42,246 nt of DNA from Paludibacteraceae bacterium (GTDB lineage Bacteria; Bacteroidota; Bacteroidia; Bacteroidales; Paludibacteraceae): positions 1-42,246 of the forward strand of contig JAFZKQ010000059.1 of the NCBI GenBank assembly GCA_017553575.1, read 5' to 3'. The number at the start of each line of letters is the position of its first letter. Within the stretch, counting starts at the first letter, position 1. A program made the translations under genes and the position numbers. The notes under the pieces are model-generated. The model was not told the DNA's origin. It made no database searches and saw only the letters and a list, made by a program, of their open reading frames with translations. Shown piece by piece: positions 16,459-26,108 of this stretch.

Positions 16459-16607
16459 TCGAGCAGGCTTGCAATCGTCAAATCTCTCGAAACAGGTTTT
16501 ATAGAATTGTCTTTCAGACCGTTGTAAAATATGCCTTACAAAAATATGGCAGGGAACTTCCTGATATGAGCCCCGATGAGTTACTATATTATCATGAGGC
16601 TTTTTAG
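16431..16607 (+). pseudogene. Possible gene remnant or unknown short ORF after the esterase
   Basis: An open frame without a good ATG overlaps the end of the esterase in another phase and ends at a TAG at 16605-16607. Its last ~45 codons read like a real protein C-terminus (RFYRIVFQTVVKYALQKYG ... MSPDELLYYHEAF). There is no start or ribosome site, so it may be a leftover of a lost gene or chance. The remaining intergenic DNA to 16804 holds nothing else I recognise except a -7 promoter element. Confidence 0.25.
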
Positions 16608-16768
16608 ACAAGCGACGCTAATCTTTAATTACATATACCCTGGCACCACGGAAATTTCATTTAATTTTTCTTGTATAATTGCCCACGGCCCTAGCGCCAG
16701 GAAACACACCAACAACAAATTTCACCATGTTTTTCCTTTCCCGAACCACAACACAACAACTTTTTCCC

Positions 16769-16776
16769 TATATTTG
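16769..16776 (+). promoter_or_regulatory. Candidate -7 promoter element for the alpha-2-macroglobulin gene
   Basis: TATATTTG matches the Bacteroidetes -7 consensus TAnnTTTG exactly and lies 28 nt before the start codon. I find no clear TTTG at the expected -33 distance, so only half of the promoter is supported. Confidence 0.4.
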
Positions 16777-16804
16777 TTTCAAGACACACTTGATTTGAAT
16801 TATC

Positions 16805-19800
16805 ATGAAACAATACATCAATCTATTCATCCTATTTCTTCTGACAGGAACGCTATTTATGGGTTGCTCCCCTACTTTCATAGACAATTACGATAAAGCT
16901 TGGAAAGAGGTGGACGAAATCATGAACGAAAAACCCAAGACCGCCATTTCAAAGATAAAAGACATCCGAGCCACGGCCATCAGGGACAAAGACGAGGAGA
17001 ACGAACTGCGCGCCTACTGCTATCTCAACCAAATTGACGGAAGCGTGGAATGCTTAAACGACCTTGCCCGTTTTTGCGAAAAGACCCAAAACGTAGCACT
17101 CCGCTCCATTGCCAAATACGCAATGGGCCAAGAGATGCTGAGTAGATCATACGATGCCTCATTCAACGGATACGACTACGAGTATTACACTGAAGACATT
17201 GAGGAATGGAGTTACAAAATGTTTAAGGACACGACCGACAAACTTTTCCGAGAGGCACTGGCTCCTGCAGACTCCCTGATTAAGATAGATGCATTAGGAT
17301 TCCGTTACTTGGTCCAAGGGGGCGACGACAGCCGGAAGTACCGCCCTACGCTATTTGACCTCCTCGCCTACTCCATAATCGAGGAAAGGAGATTATTCTG
17401 GGATTGGGATCAAGCCCCTCACATCCACGCCGATACCATCATAGAACAGTTAATAAAGTTCCATGCCGACGACAAAGAGGCAGACGCCTACCTCTATGCA
17501 CTCATGAAGAAGGAACATAGCATCTCCGAGTTGTACGCAATGCACGACAAATACAAGGAGGTGGAAGCCTCAAACCTCATCCTGGACAAAATATGCAACA
17601 TAGAATATGATGAGGATGCAGAAGAGGACAGCACCAATCTGAAACTCAACCACTTATTAGAAGAAGCCTTCCGAAAATTTCCGGACTACCCCCATTCGGA
17701 ATTAACAAAACATTACAACAAAATCAACGAGACAAGACTCTCCTATGAATCCCCTAAAATCGTACAATTGGGCGAAAAGATTCCAGTCAAGATCGACTAC
17801 AGAAACAAGAAAGGGACTGTCTCATTTTCCATTTTTGACGCATCCGACCGGTTGGTCAGTAAAACATCTATCGAATTAAAACAAAACAAGTTAGGCATAT
17901 ATCTTGACACCTTAATAGAATTGCCGGCTCCGAAAAAATTCGGAGAATACAAAATTCATCCAGCGCCATGCAAAGATCCGGGAATGGAGTTCACAGTCTC
18001 CAATCTTCATCCAGCCGTACTGGATATGGGCAAGAAATGCCGCATCTACGCCTTCGACGCAAAAAATGGGAAGCCATTGAAAGATGTTGAGGTGGCGATT
18101 TCAAAGGAAGAAACCAAAGGTCAAATAAAATTCACCACTAATGAACAAGGATACATAGAATGCGATTTAACCAAAGGAGGCATCAAATCCTACCGTCTAT
18201 CCCTCGGTGAAGACAACCTATTGGTCAATAAGTCTATTTATAAATCGGCGGCAACTATAGTTGATTTCGACGACGAGACAAAGTCCAGCACAAACGTAAT
18301 ACTCATTACGGACAGAGAACTCTATAGACCAGGACAAACCGTCCATTACAAATGCATCGTATCAGAAAACAAGAAGGTCAAAGCGAACAAAAAGATAAAG
18401 GTAACTCTGAATCACCGATCGGATGAATCCCCCGATATAAAAGAGTTGGGAAGCCAAAAACTGACCACCAACGAATTCGGATCAGCATCAGGATCTTTCA
18501 TTCTGCCTGACAACATAGGGAATTATGTATCCCTCGATGCAGAAGGCAGTCATAAAATTATCTATTTAGAAGAGTACAAACGCCCCTCTTTTGAATTTGA
18601 CATAAAAGAGTTATCTCAAGGCTACACTTTTGGAGACCAAATAGAATTAAGCGGAACCCTCACCTACTTAACAGGCGTTCCCGTAGCCAATGCTAAAGTC
18701 GCCTACGAACTCAGCTCAGAAATTTTTGGTGCTTCCTCTTCCGACTTTATCAAGCAGTCACAATCAGACACCCTCTATACGGACAATAATGGAAATTTCA
18801 ATTTTCCATTCACCCCACAAAGTCCGAGCATGAAGTTGGGAAAGCACACATGTAATGTACATTACGGGGTCCATTTCACAGCCACAGATTGCAACGGAGA
18901 AACGCAAGATGCATACTTCTATTTCGACATAAGCACAGATCCGATAATCCTCTCTATGTTTTTTGAAGAGTCAATGGCAGAGATGGAGATGGAACATCTA
19001 AACGACGTGACGGTCAGAGCCCTAACCGCTTCCTACATTGATGTCAGCACAGAGGTAACGGTAGAAATCTTCCAAGAGGGGAAATTCGTAGCCAAAGAGA
19101 CGGTAAAAACAAACGAATACGGCAATAGCCACACCCATTTCGACACGAAAAAATGGAATTCAGGACGCTACAAAATCAAACTTTCAGCAAAAGACGAGAA
19201 GGGAAGGTATGCGAAAGAGGAATACGACATCGTTCTCTATCGGAAAACCGATTCAAAACCAGCCATATACAAAGAACTGATGGTCATAGACGATTTCCAC
19301 GACGAGATGGATTGGAACGACACACTTCATATCCGCATTGGAAGTTCCCTGACCAACCAATATGCCCAATATTTCATTGAAGATGAGTTTGGAATCAAAG
19401 AGGAGAAGGTGATCCTGCTCAACAATGAATTTAAAGACATCTACTATCCGTTCACCCAAGAGAATGGGGAAAATTTGAGAATCAGAGTCCTTCTCATACA
19501 CGACCATACGGCATACAAATCAAGTAGCAAATGCAGGAAAAAAGACGAAAGGAAGATTGAAATGGAGTTCTACTCTTTCCGAGACAAGACAGAACCAGGC
19601 AAACACGAAAAATGGGGAATCTCCATCCAAGAAAAGGAGCGACCAGCCGAAATCGTCGCCTTTGCCTACGACAAAGCGCTTGATTTACTTCAGAAATACG
19701 AAATGTCCTGGTCCGGGTTATTCCCGCCAAAGCGGGAATGGGTAGGCGCTTCTTATTGGTGGTCATTGCCATCCCAATACGACTGGAATAGACTCTCTCT

Positions 19801-22369
19801 CGATTATTATTCTGAAAAAGAGAAACGAAAATCAAGTGGCTACCGAGATTGGGAATTCGACGAACTTCTTCAAATTCCCTATAAGGGAGATAGACTCCAT
19901 AGGAAAAGCAGAACGTACGCGGTCGCTTCTTGTGATTGTGATGTGGAATGTGAAATAGTGGTAGATGATGTGATACCACCACCTCCTCCACCTCCTTCTG
20001 ATTCTCCTGATTCTCCTGATTCCAAACTAAAACTCAGGGAAAACTTCACTGAGACAGCCTTCTTCTTTCCGCACCTAAAAACGGACAAGGAAGGCAAGGT
20101 GACTTTTGAGTTTACCGTTCCAGACCAACTGACGACTTGGAAGTTCATGGCCATTGCCCATACCCAAGACCTGCATGGCGGTTACTTGGAACGTGAATTC
20201 ATCTGTCGGAAGGAGTTCTTCATCTCACCGAACATGCCTCGGTTCGTTCGTCAAGGCGACCGTTGCTGTTTCTCCGCCAAGGCGAGCAACCTCTCCGACA
20301 AAGAGCGGTCCGGCCAAGCCATTTTGGAAATCAAAGACCCTGCGTCAGGAAAATTGATCGAGAAGAAAACGGTGAACCTCCGTCTATCAGCCGAGAAGAC
20401 AGAGACCATCAAATGGGAAGTCAACATCCCAACCGACCTTGACTTGATGGAGGTACGAACCATCATCCAAAGCGGCAACAAAACGGATGGAGAAAGTCAC
20501 CTTCTCCCTGTCCTAAGCGACCGTGTGCTGGTTACACAATCGCTCCCATTGACGGTTAGAGGGAACCAAACAAAACTCTTTTCCTTTGATCAATTGAAAC
20601 AGAACCACTCCGAAACAAGGCAAGACAAAGCCCTCACGCTGGAATTCTGTTCCAATCCGACTTGGTATGCCGTAGCCGCATTGCCTTCCGTAACGATTCC
20701 TGAAAATGAATGTGCCCTCTGCTTGGCCAATGCCTACTACGGTTGCGTCATGGCACAAGGCATAGCCAACTCGAATCCTCGCATCACACAAACCATCCAG
20801 ACCTGGAAAGAGAAAGGCAATGAGGGACTCCAAGCGTCTGAATTGGAAAAGAATCCTACGGTGAAGAACATTCTGCTCTCCGAGTCGCCATGGGCAGTCG
20901 ATGCCGAGAGAGAGAAAAGGCAAAGACAAGAGCTCACCCTCTTGTTCGACGCCGACAAGCAGAAAGAGAAACAAAAAGATATATTCAAACGGCTAAACAA
21001 CCTTCGGAAAACTAACGGCGCTTACAGTTGGTTCAACGGCATGAACGAAAGCAAATTCATCACCCTAGGAGTGATAGAACTGTTGGGCAGGCTTAAGCAA
21101 CTCTATCCAGATTTGCTTTCGAAAGGAGAGATTGCGCAATGCCACCAATCACTCCAATACCTCGACGAGAGGATGCAAAAAGAGTACAAGGACCTTCTCA
21201 AACAGAAGATCAAAGAGAGCCACCTCGACGCGGAGAAACTCCAACTCTTCTACATCCACACGTTGTTCCCTGAATACCAGGTTACCAACGAGTGTAAGGA
21301 GTCCTTCAACTTCTACAAGAAATTGATCAACAAGGATTGGTTAGATAGAGGCCTCTATGGGCAAGCCCTAATCGCCACCATACTCTATCGCAACGGAGAT
21401 AAATCCACAGCGAAACGAATCATCAACTCGCTCCGGGAACATTCAACCACAGACGAAGTCCTCGGAATGTATTGGGAAAGTAACGTGGCCGGCTACTTCT
21501 TTAACGAATCACCGATAATCATCCAAGCCCTCCTATTGGAGGCCTTCCATGAAATCGATCCGAAGAAAAAGGAATTGGACGATATGCGCATCTGGCTACT
21601 GAACCAAAAGCGAACCCAAGCATGGGAAAACGGAGCCGCCACCGCCCACTCCATCTACGCCCTACTCTCGACTGGTTCAAATTGGTTGGGCAAAGAAAAC
21701 AAGGCAACCATCAGCATGGGCGGGAAAGAGATCAAGCCTCAACAGACAGAATCCGGAACAGGCTACTTCACCCATAAATACGAGGCTCAGGAGATAACTC
21801 CAGCCTTAGCCGACATCCGCGTAAAGAAAGATGGGGAGAGCCTCGCTTGGGGCGCCGTCCATTGGCAATTCACCGAAAAAATAGAGAACGTCTCAGCTTC
21901 CAAGAACGACCTCGAAATCAAGAAGACGATGAACTTGGAACGGAACGAAAAGAATCGGAAGACATTAGAGCCTATCACGGAGAAAACGAAGCTGAAAGTG
22001 GGCGACAAAGTAGTGATCCGACTCGTCATCAAGAGCCAACGGGAAATGGAATTTGTCTCGCTAAAAGACCAAAAGCCAGCCTGCTTGGAGCCTACTCAGC
22101 AATTGTCGGAGTACCATTGGGTGAAGGGAATCTTTTATTTACAAGTTCCAAAAGATGCCTCCATCAACTTCTTCTTCGAATATCTTCCGAAAGGAACCTT
22201 CGTCATTGAATATCCGTTATGGGTAAGCCATGCAGGTGAATTCACCAACGGCATCGCCACCCTACAGAGCCTCTACGCCCCAGCCTTCGTGGCCAACAGT
22301 CAAGGAGGCGAGAAACTGAAAATCACGGAGACGGAATGGAATGCGCATCCCGCACATCCCCAAAAATGA
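16805..22369 (+). CDS. Large alpha-2-macroglobulin-like lipoprotein, thioester motif apparently lost
   Basis: A 1854-residue protein with a lipoprotein signal (MKQYINLFILFLLTGTLFMG-C21). The N-terminal ~330 residues look helical. MG-type beta domains follow, including the MG2 hallmark ELYRPGQTVHYKCIV, then a linker with CDCDVEC, seven prolines (1058-1064) and SDSPDSPDS. After it comes the A2M core segment (ETAFFFPHLKTD..G.V.F.F..PDQLTTWKFMA). Where thioester-forming relatives have C-x-E-Q, this protein has ENECALC (Cys1303, Cys1306), so the protease-trapping thioester should not form. Bacterial A2Ms are periplasmic or surface lipoproteins thought to inhibit foreign proteases or act as scaffolds. 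The C-terminal part is an alpha/alpha toroid-like domain (TED) and a closing beta domain. Monocistronic, with convergent neighbours downstream. Confidence 0.87.
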   Translation: MKQYINLFILFLLTGTLFMGCSPTFIDNYDKAWKEVDEIMNEKPKTAISKIKDIRATAIRDKDEENELRAYCYLNQIDGSVECLNDLARFCEKTQNVALRSIAKYAMGQEMLSRSYDASFNGYDYEYYTEDIEEWSYKMFKDTTDKLFREALAPADSLIKIDALGFRYLVQGGDDSRKYRPTLFDLLAYSIIEERRLFWDWDQAPHIHADTIIEQLIKFHADDKEADAYLYALMKKEHSISELYAMHDKYKEVEASNLILDKICNIEYDEDAEEDSTNLKLNHLLEEAFRKFPDYPHSELTKHYNKINETRLSYESPKIVQLGEKIPVKIDYRNKKGTVSFSIFDASDRLVSKTSIELKQNKLGIYLDTLIELPAPKKFGEYKIHPAPCKDPGMEFTVSNLHPAVLDMGKKCRIYAFDAKNGKPLKDVEVAISKEETKGQIKFTTNEQGYIECDLTKGGIKSYRLSLGEDNLLVNKSIYKSAATIVDFDDETKSSTNVILITDRELYRPGQTVHYKCIVSENKKVKANKKIKVTLNHRSDESPDIKELGSQKLTTNEFGSASGSFILPDNIGNYVSLDAEGSHKIIYLEEYKRPSFEFDIKELSQGYTFGDQIELSGTLTYLTGVPVANAKVAYELSSEIFGASSSDFIKQSQSDTLYTDNNGNFNFPFTPQSPSMKLGKHTCNVHYGVHFTATDCNGETQDAYFYFDISTDPIILSMFFEESMAEMEMEHLNDVTVRALTASYIDVSTEVTVEIFQEGKFVAKETVKTNEYGNSHTHFDTKKWNSGRYKIKLSAKDEKGRYAKEEYDIVLYRKTDSKPAIYKELMVIDDFHDEMDWNDTLHIRIGSSLTNQYAQYFIEDEFGIKEEKVILLNNEFKDIYYPFTQENGENLRIRVLLIHDHTAYKSSSKCRKKDERKIEMEFYSFRDKTEPGKHEKWGISIQEKERPAEIVAFAYDKALDLLQKYEMSWSGLFPPKREWVGASYWWSLPSQYDWNRLSLDYYSEKEKRKSSGYRDWEFDELLQIPYKGDRLHRKSRTYAVASCDCDVECEIVVDDVIPPPPPPPSDSPDSPDSKLKLRENFTETAFFFPHLKTDKEGKVTFEFTVPDQLTTWKFMAIAHTQDLHGGYLEREFICRKEFFISPNMPRFVRQGDRCCFSAKASNLSDKERSGQAILEIKDPASGKLIEKKTVNLRLSAEKTETIKWEVNIPTDLDLMEVRTIIQSGNKTDGESHLLPVLSDRVLVTQSLPLTVRGNQTKLFSFDQLKQNHSETRQDKALTLEFCSNPTWYAVAALPSVTIPENECALCLANAYYGCVMAQGIANSNPRITQTIQTWKEKGNEGLQASELEKNPTVKNILLSESPWAVDAEREKRQRQELTLLFDADKQKEKQKDIFKRLNNLRKTNGAYSWFNGMNESKFITLGVIELLGRLKQLYPDLLSKGEIAQCHQSLQYLDERMQKEYKDLLKQKIKESHLDAEKLQLFYIHTLFPEYQVTNECKESFNFYKKLINKDWLDRGLYGQALIATILYRNGDKSTAKRIINSLREHSTTDEVLGMYWESNVAGYFFNESPIIIQALLLEAFHEIDPKKKELDDMRIWLLNQKRTQAWENGAATAHSIYALLSTGSNWLGKENKATISMGGKEIKPQQTESGTGYFTHKYEAQEITPALADIRVKKDGESLAWGAVHWQFTEKIENVSASKNDLEIKKTMNLERNEKNRKTLEPITEKTKLKVGDKVVIRLVIKSQREMEFVSLKDQKPACLEPTQQLSEYHWVKGIFYLQVPKDASINFFFEYLPKGTFVIEYPLWVSHAGEFTNGIATLQSLYAPAFVANSQGGEKLKITETEWNAHPAHPQK

Positions 22370-22475
22370 CACTCGTAGGACGGTTGCAATCCATACGCAT
22401 CGCCGCATGGGTTCCACCATACCTGTGTTATGCCTACCCCTTCGGGGGTCGGATGCACCCCAATAGGGGAAAAAT
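22370..22475. repeat. Hairpin-rich intergenic segment, possible interspersed repeat
   Basis: It contains ACCCC-TTCG-GGGGT (22436-22449), a stem with a UUCG tetraloop, and CCCC-AATA-GGGG (22458-22469), directly before the large inverted repeat. The non-coding stretch is GC-rich compared with other gaps in the window. Its look resembles dispersed intergenic repeats of Bacteroidales genomes, but only one copy is in this window, so that is a guess. Confidence 0.35.
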
Positions 22476-22514
22476 AGGAGGGTGTGTCAAAATTGAATTT
22501 TGACACACCCTCCT
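22476..22514. terminator. Bidirectional terminator, 19-bp perfect inverted repeat
   Basis: AGGAGGGTGTGTCAAAATT and AATTTTGACACACCCTCCT are exact reverse complements separated by a single G. It lies between two convergent genes. Reading leftwards it is followed by a T-run (TATTTTT), and rightwards by a shorter T-rich stretch. It should terminate both the A2M gene and the minus-strand operon. Confidence 0.82.
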
Positions 22515-22542
22515 GTCTTTATCCTTGCGAATCAATTATTTT

Positions 22543-23169
22543 CTACTCTTTGAAGCTCTTCATTTTCACGCCCTTAGCAATCATAAAGACTGGGAAAACA
22601 TATTGGAACATCCACTCTTCAGACAAACGAAGTTTTTTCTGCAATTCACGAACCTGCGTACAAGCCACGCGCTCCTCCGCATTTTTCCAGACATTCTGCG
22701 TAAGTACCTTGTTGATGGACTTCTTCGTCATAGACTTCAACACGCCCTTAAATAGGGCTGGAATTCGAAGTTTATATTGCATATCCGTTCCGACAGACAT
22801 GAACAAAGCCTGAGAAAAACCTTGGAAGGCATAGAGATAGTCTTGGATATCCTTCTGCTTTTTGCAAAAACGTATAGCAGAGGCATCAATCTCCTCGAAG
22901 AACAAGTCGGTCATACCATAGACCTCCTTCATGAATTTGCGGATGTAATTCTTCTCGGCCACACCCAAACGTCCCCCTTGCGTGGCAATCTTCAACTTTC
23001 TCTTGAAGAGAACCAAATCAGGCAACATCCTCAAATCGAGGATTTTCAAATCGGCAGCCATTACAGCCTGCATATATACTCGAATCAAAGAATTGTAATC
23101 TTCACTTTTTTCACGGATAGCGTTCTCTCTTTCAGACGCTTTCTGTGTCATTTTATCTATTAAACCCAT
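22543..23169 (-). CDS. Conserved hypothetical protein, unknown function
   Basis: A 208-residue, strongly basic, mainly helical protein; I do not recognise its family. There is no signal peptide, and no transmembrane helix is obvious. The N-terminus has a charged helix (MTQKASERENAIREKSEDY), the middle part is Lys/Arg-rich and the C-terminus has an aromatic helix (EEWMFQYVFPVFMIAKG). It starts 39 nt after the stop of the YugP-type peptidase gene and ends at the bidirectional terminator, so the two are probably one transcript. Nothing in it suggests an enzyme. Confidence 0.7.
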   Translation of the reverse strand: MGLIDKMTQKASERENAIREKSEDYNSLIRVYMQAVMAADLKILDLRMLPDLVLFKRKLKIATQGGRLGVAEKNYIRKFMKEVYGMTDLFFEEIDASAIRFCKKQKDIQDYLYAFQGFSQALFMSVGTDMQYKLRIPALFKGVLKSMTKKSINKVLTQNVWKNAEERVACTQVRELQKKLRLSEEWMFQYVFPVFMIAKGVKMKSFKE

Positions 23170-23208
23170 ACAAAATTTATTATTTTAAAGAGCTGCCTCA
23201 ATCGTTTT

Positions 23209-23883
23209 TCAGCTTCTTCTATTCGTAAAAATCATTATATAATAAAACAACATCGCCAAAGAACTCAATGCCGCCATAACATAGGTATATGCCGCCATAG
23301 ACAAGGCTTTCTTGGCCTTCACTTGAGTCTCTCCTGCCGTGATATGCGAGTTTTCCAACCAAGTCAATGCACGAGCACTAGCGTTCACCTCAACCGGCAA
23401 TGTAACAAGGCTGAACAAGGTGGTCAATGCAAAGAGACAGATACCTATCAACAAAAGCATCGGGAAAGACTCCACCACAAAAACACCGACCAACAGAACC
23501 CATTGCACCCATCTGGAAGCAAAGCTTACGGAAGGCACCAAAGCAGAACGCAGTTTCAAGAAGGAATAAGCCTCAGCGTGCTGAACTGCATGGCCCGTCT
23601 CATGAGCAGCAACGGCAGCGGCCGAGACATTATTGCCATAATAGATATCCTTACTGAGATTGATAACCTTCGTTTCAGGATTATAATGATCCGTCAAGAA
23701 ACCACCCGTCGACTCAACACGTACATCATGGATACCGTGATCTCGAAGCATTTTCTCTGCCACATCCTTTCCTGTCATTCCATTCGGGATAGCAATTTTA
23801 GAATACTCCTCCACCCTCTTCTTTAAACTACTCTGAATCAAATAACTAGCAAGTGTGAATAATCCAAATATAATCCAAATCAT
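23209..23883 (-). CDS. YugP-type neutral zinc metallopeptidase, membrane-bound
   Basis: A 224-residue protein with an N-terminal membrane helix (MIWIIFGLFTLASYLIQ), an HETGH zinc motif at 94-98 (VAAHETGHAVQH) and hydrophobic segments near 125-165 and 195-215. GMTGKDVAEKML followed by GFLTDHYNPETKVINLS is the conserved lead-in of the Zn_peptidase_2/YugP family. Family members are full-length at about 220-230 residues, so this one is complete. Substrates are unknown in the family. It is preceded by the terminator of the M3 peptidase gene, so it likely has its own promoter in the ~75-bp gap, though I find no consensus match there. Confidence 0.92.
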   Translation of the reverse strand: MIWIIFGLFTLASYLIQSSLKKRVEEYSKIAIPNGMTGKDVAEKMLRDHGIHDVRVESTGGFLTDHYNPETKVINLSKDIYYGNNVSAAAVAAHETGHAVQHAEAYSFLKLRSALVPSVSFASRWVQWVLLVGVFVVESFPMLLLIGICLFALTTLFSLVTLPVEVNASARALTWLENSHITAGETQVKAKKALSMAAYTYVMAALSSLAMLFYYIMIFTNRRS

Positions 23884-23960
23884 ATCTTATACATTTTATA
23901 GGGAAAAAATCCCTCGATTATACATTTTACTATAAATCATTCAAAAACATTGCCAAACAG

Positions 23961-23980
23961 AAAAACTGACGAAAAGTCAG
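23961..23980 (-). terminator. Rho-independent terminator of the M3 peptidase transcript
   Basis: Read on the minus strand, CTGAC-TTTTC-GTCAG is followed at once by TTTTT, 1 nt beyond the peptidase stop codon. A short but well-formed hairpin with a U-run. Confidence 0.7.
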
Positions 23981-23981
23981 A

Positions 23982-26108
23982 TTATTTGACAATGCCGTTA
24001 CGTTTCAACAGCGGCTCTATCGTAGGCTTCTGTCCACGGAAACGCACATAGAGCGTCATCGGATGTTCGGATCCACCCTTCGCCAAAACTTCGTTGCGGA
24101 AACGGGCTGCCGTCTCTTTGTTGAAAATGCCCTCGTTCTGGAAGACAGAGAAAGCATCCGCATCCAAGACTTCCGCCCACTTATAACTATAATAACCAGC
24201 AGAATAGCCTCCTGAGAAAATATGATTAAACTGAACGCTCATCAAGGCGCCGTCGACAGGAGGAAGCACCTGGGTGTTTTTCCATGCCTCCAACTCAAAG
24301 TTGCGCACATCGCCCTCAAACTCCTTCGTCAACGTATGCCAAGCCATATCCAAGTAACCGAAGCTCAACTGACGTAATGTCAAGTATCCTGTGTTAAAAT
24401 TGGCCGCACGCCTAATCTTCTCCACCAACTCAGTCGGAATCTTCTCCCCTGTCTGATAATGGACAGCAAAACCATCCAAATACTCCTTCTCAAAGGCCCA
24501 ATTCTCCATCAATTGGGAAGGCAACTCCACAAAATCACGATAGACATTCGTTCCCGACAAGCTCTCGTAGGTCGTCTTGGAAACCATGCCATGGATGGAA
24601 TGTCCGAACTCATGCAAGAAGGTGGTCAACTCGTCAAAGGTCAGCAAGGAGGGCGTAGAATCGGTCGGCTTCGTGAAATTCATCACGATGGAAATATGCG
24701 GACGGCTATCCGTTCCATCCGGATTCTTGCTTTGGCACTTGAACTCGGTCATCCAAGCTCCACTGCGCTTGCCATCCCTTGGGTGGAAATCCGTATAGAG
24801 AACCGCCAAGAAGGAGCCGTCTCCATCGTAGACGTCAAAGGCCTCCACCTCAGGATGATAGACTGGAATATTCTTATTCTTCTCAAAACGAAGGCCATAC
24901 AACTTCGTAGCCAAACCGAAGACACCCTTTTTCACCTGTTCCAACTCGAAATAAGGCTTCAACTGCTCGTCATTGATACTATACTTCTCTTCACGCAACT
25001 TCTCCGAGTAGTAAGACCAATCCCATGGCATCAACTCAAAGTCCGCGCCATGTTCCTTCGCATATTGCTGCACCTCAGCGACTTCCTTCAGCGCAGTTGG
25101 CTTATAGGCATCCAACAACTTACCGAGAAGGTCATAGACATTCTCTTTGTTCTCCGCCATCCGTTTTTGTAGGACATACGATGCATAATCTTCGTAACCA
25201 AGCAATTGCGCTATTTTCAAACGGCAATTGACTAATTTCTTGACTATGGGACGGTTATCCAACTCACCATCCACCGCTTTCGTATTGTAGGCGATATAAA
25301 GTTCCTTTCGGAGATCCCGATTGTCAGCATATTTCATGAAAGGAGCATAACTTGGATACGAGAGGTTGAACAGCCAACCCTTCTCCCCTTTCTCCTTCGC
25401 CAACTGAGCGGCGGCCTCCTTCACACTGGCAGGCAAACCAGCCAAAAGGGACTCGTCCGTAACCACTTTCTTGTAGGCATTCGTAGCTTTTAAGACATTC
25501 TGCTGGAATTGGAGGCTCAAAAGATTCAACTCCTTGGAGAGTTCACGATACTGCTCCTTTTTCTCTGCGGTAAGGGTTGCTCCCCGTTTCACAAAAGCAT
25601 CATAGACATTATCAAGCAACATTCGCTGTTCCACCGTCAGATTCAAAGAATTCTTCTTTGAGTAAACGGCCGAAACGCGCGAAAAGAGTTGTTCGTTCAA
25701 ATAGATGTTGTTGGCATGTTCCGTCTCCTCCGGAGAAATTTCATTGGCTATACTGTCCATCTCGTCGCAAGTCTCAGCTTCCAACAGATTATAGAAGGCG
25801 TATTGTGCCTTGGACAAGATTTCACCGGAACGTTCGAATGCCTCAATCGTATTTTCGAAAGTCGGGTCAGAACTATTCGCCACGATAGCCTGAATCTCCT
25901 CATTCTGCAAGCGCATACCCTCCCGCATGGCAGGGAGATAATCGGCCAACTTTATCTTATCAAAGGGAATCGTCCCATGAGGAGTGTCATATTTTGTCAA
26001 AAAGACATTTACACATTCATCTTTTTTTGCATTCATACACGAACTCATCATTAATATCAATGGTAAAATTAATAATTTACTCAATCTATTTTTAATCTGC
26101 ATTTTCAT
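23982..26108 (-). CDS. dcp: M3-family peptidyl-dipeptidase Dcp, lipoprotein
   Basis: A 708-residue M3 metallopeptidase. HEFGH at 499-503 (TFLHEFGHSIHGM) supplies the two zinc histidines and the catalytic Glu500; VELPSQLMENW ~25 residues later supplies the third ligand. The N-terminus has a lipoprotein signal (LILPLILMMSS-C), so it is probably anchored in the envelope, unlike cytoplasmic E. coli Dcp. The early FDKIK..DYLPAM and the late Y..W.E.LDADAF segments are typical of Dcp rather than oligopeptidase A. It should remove C-terminal dipeptides from peptides. The start overlaps the BrkB stop (ATGA, 26105-26108), so the two are translationally coupled. Calling it Dcp rather than another M3 subgroup is likely but not certain. 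Confidence 0.88.
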   Translation of the reverse strand: MKMQIKNRLSKLLILPLILMMSSCMNAKKDECVNVFLTKYDTPHGTIPFDKIKLADYLPAMREGMRLQNEEIQAIVANSSDPTFENTIEAFERSGEILSKAQYAFYNLLEAETCDEMDSIANEISPEETEHANNIYLNEQLFSRVSAVYSKKNSLNLTVEQRMLLDNVYDAFVKRGATLTAEKKEQYRELSKELNLLSLQFQQNVLKATNAYKKVVTDESLLAGLPASVKEAAAQLAKEKGEKGWLFNLSYPSYAPFMKYADNRDLRKELYIAYNTKAVDGELDNRPIVKKLVNCRLKIAQLLGYEDYASYVLQKRMAENKENVYDLLGKLLDAYKPTALKEVAEVQQYAKEHGADFELMPWDWSYYSEKLREEKYSINDEQLKPYFELEQVKKGVFGLATKLYGLRFEKNKNIPVYHPEVEAFDVYDGDGSFLAVLYTDFHPRDGKRSGAWMTEFKCQSKNPDGTDSRPHISIVMNFTKPTDSTPSLLTFDELTTFLHEFGHSIHGMVSKTTYESLSGTNVYRDFVELPSQLMENWAFEKEYLDGFAVHYQTGEKIPTELVEKIRRAANFNTGYLTLRQLSFGYLDMAWHTLTKEFEGDVRNFELEAWKNTQVLPPVDGALMSVQFNHIFSGGYSAGYYSYKWAEVLDADAFSVFQNEGIFNKETAARFRNEVLAKGGSEHPMTLYVRFRGQKPTIEPLLKRNGIVK

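Noticed and set aside
22476..22514. The 19-bp inverted repeat as an insertion-sequence end or attachment site
   Set aside because: No transposase or target duplication nearby; its place between convergent genes and the adjacent T-run fit a terminator.
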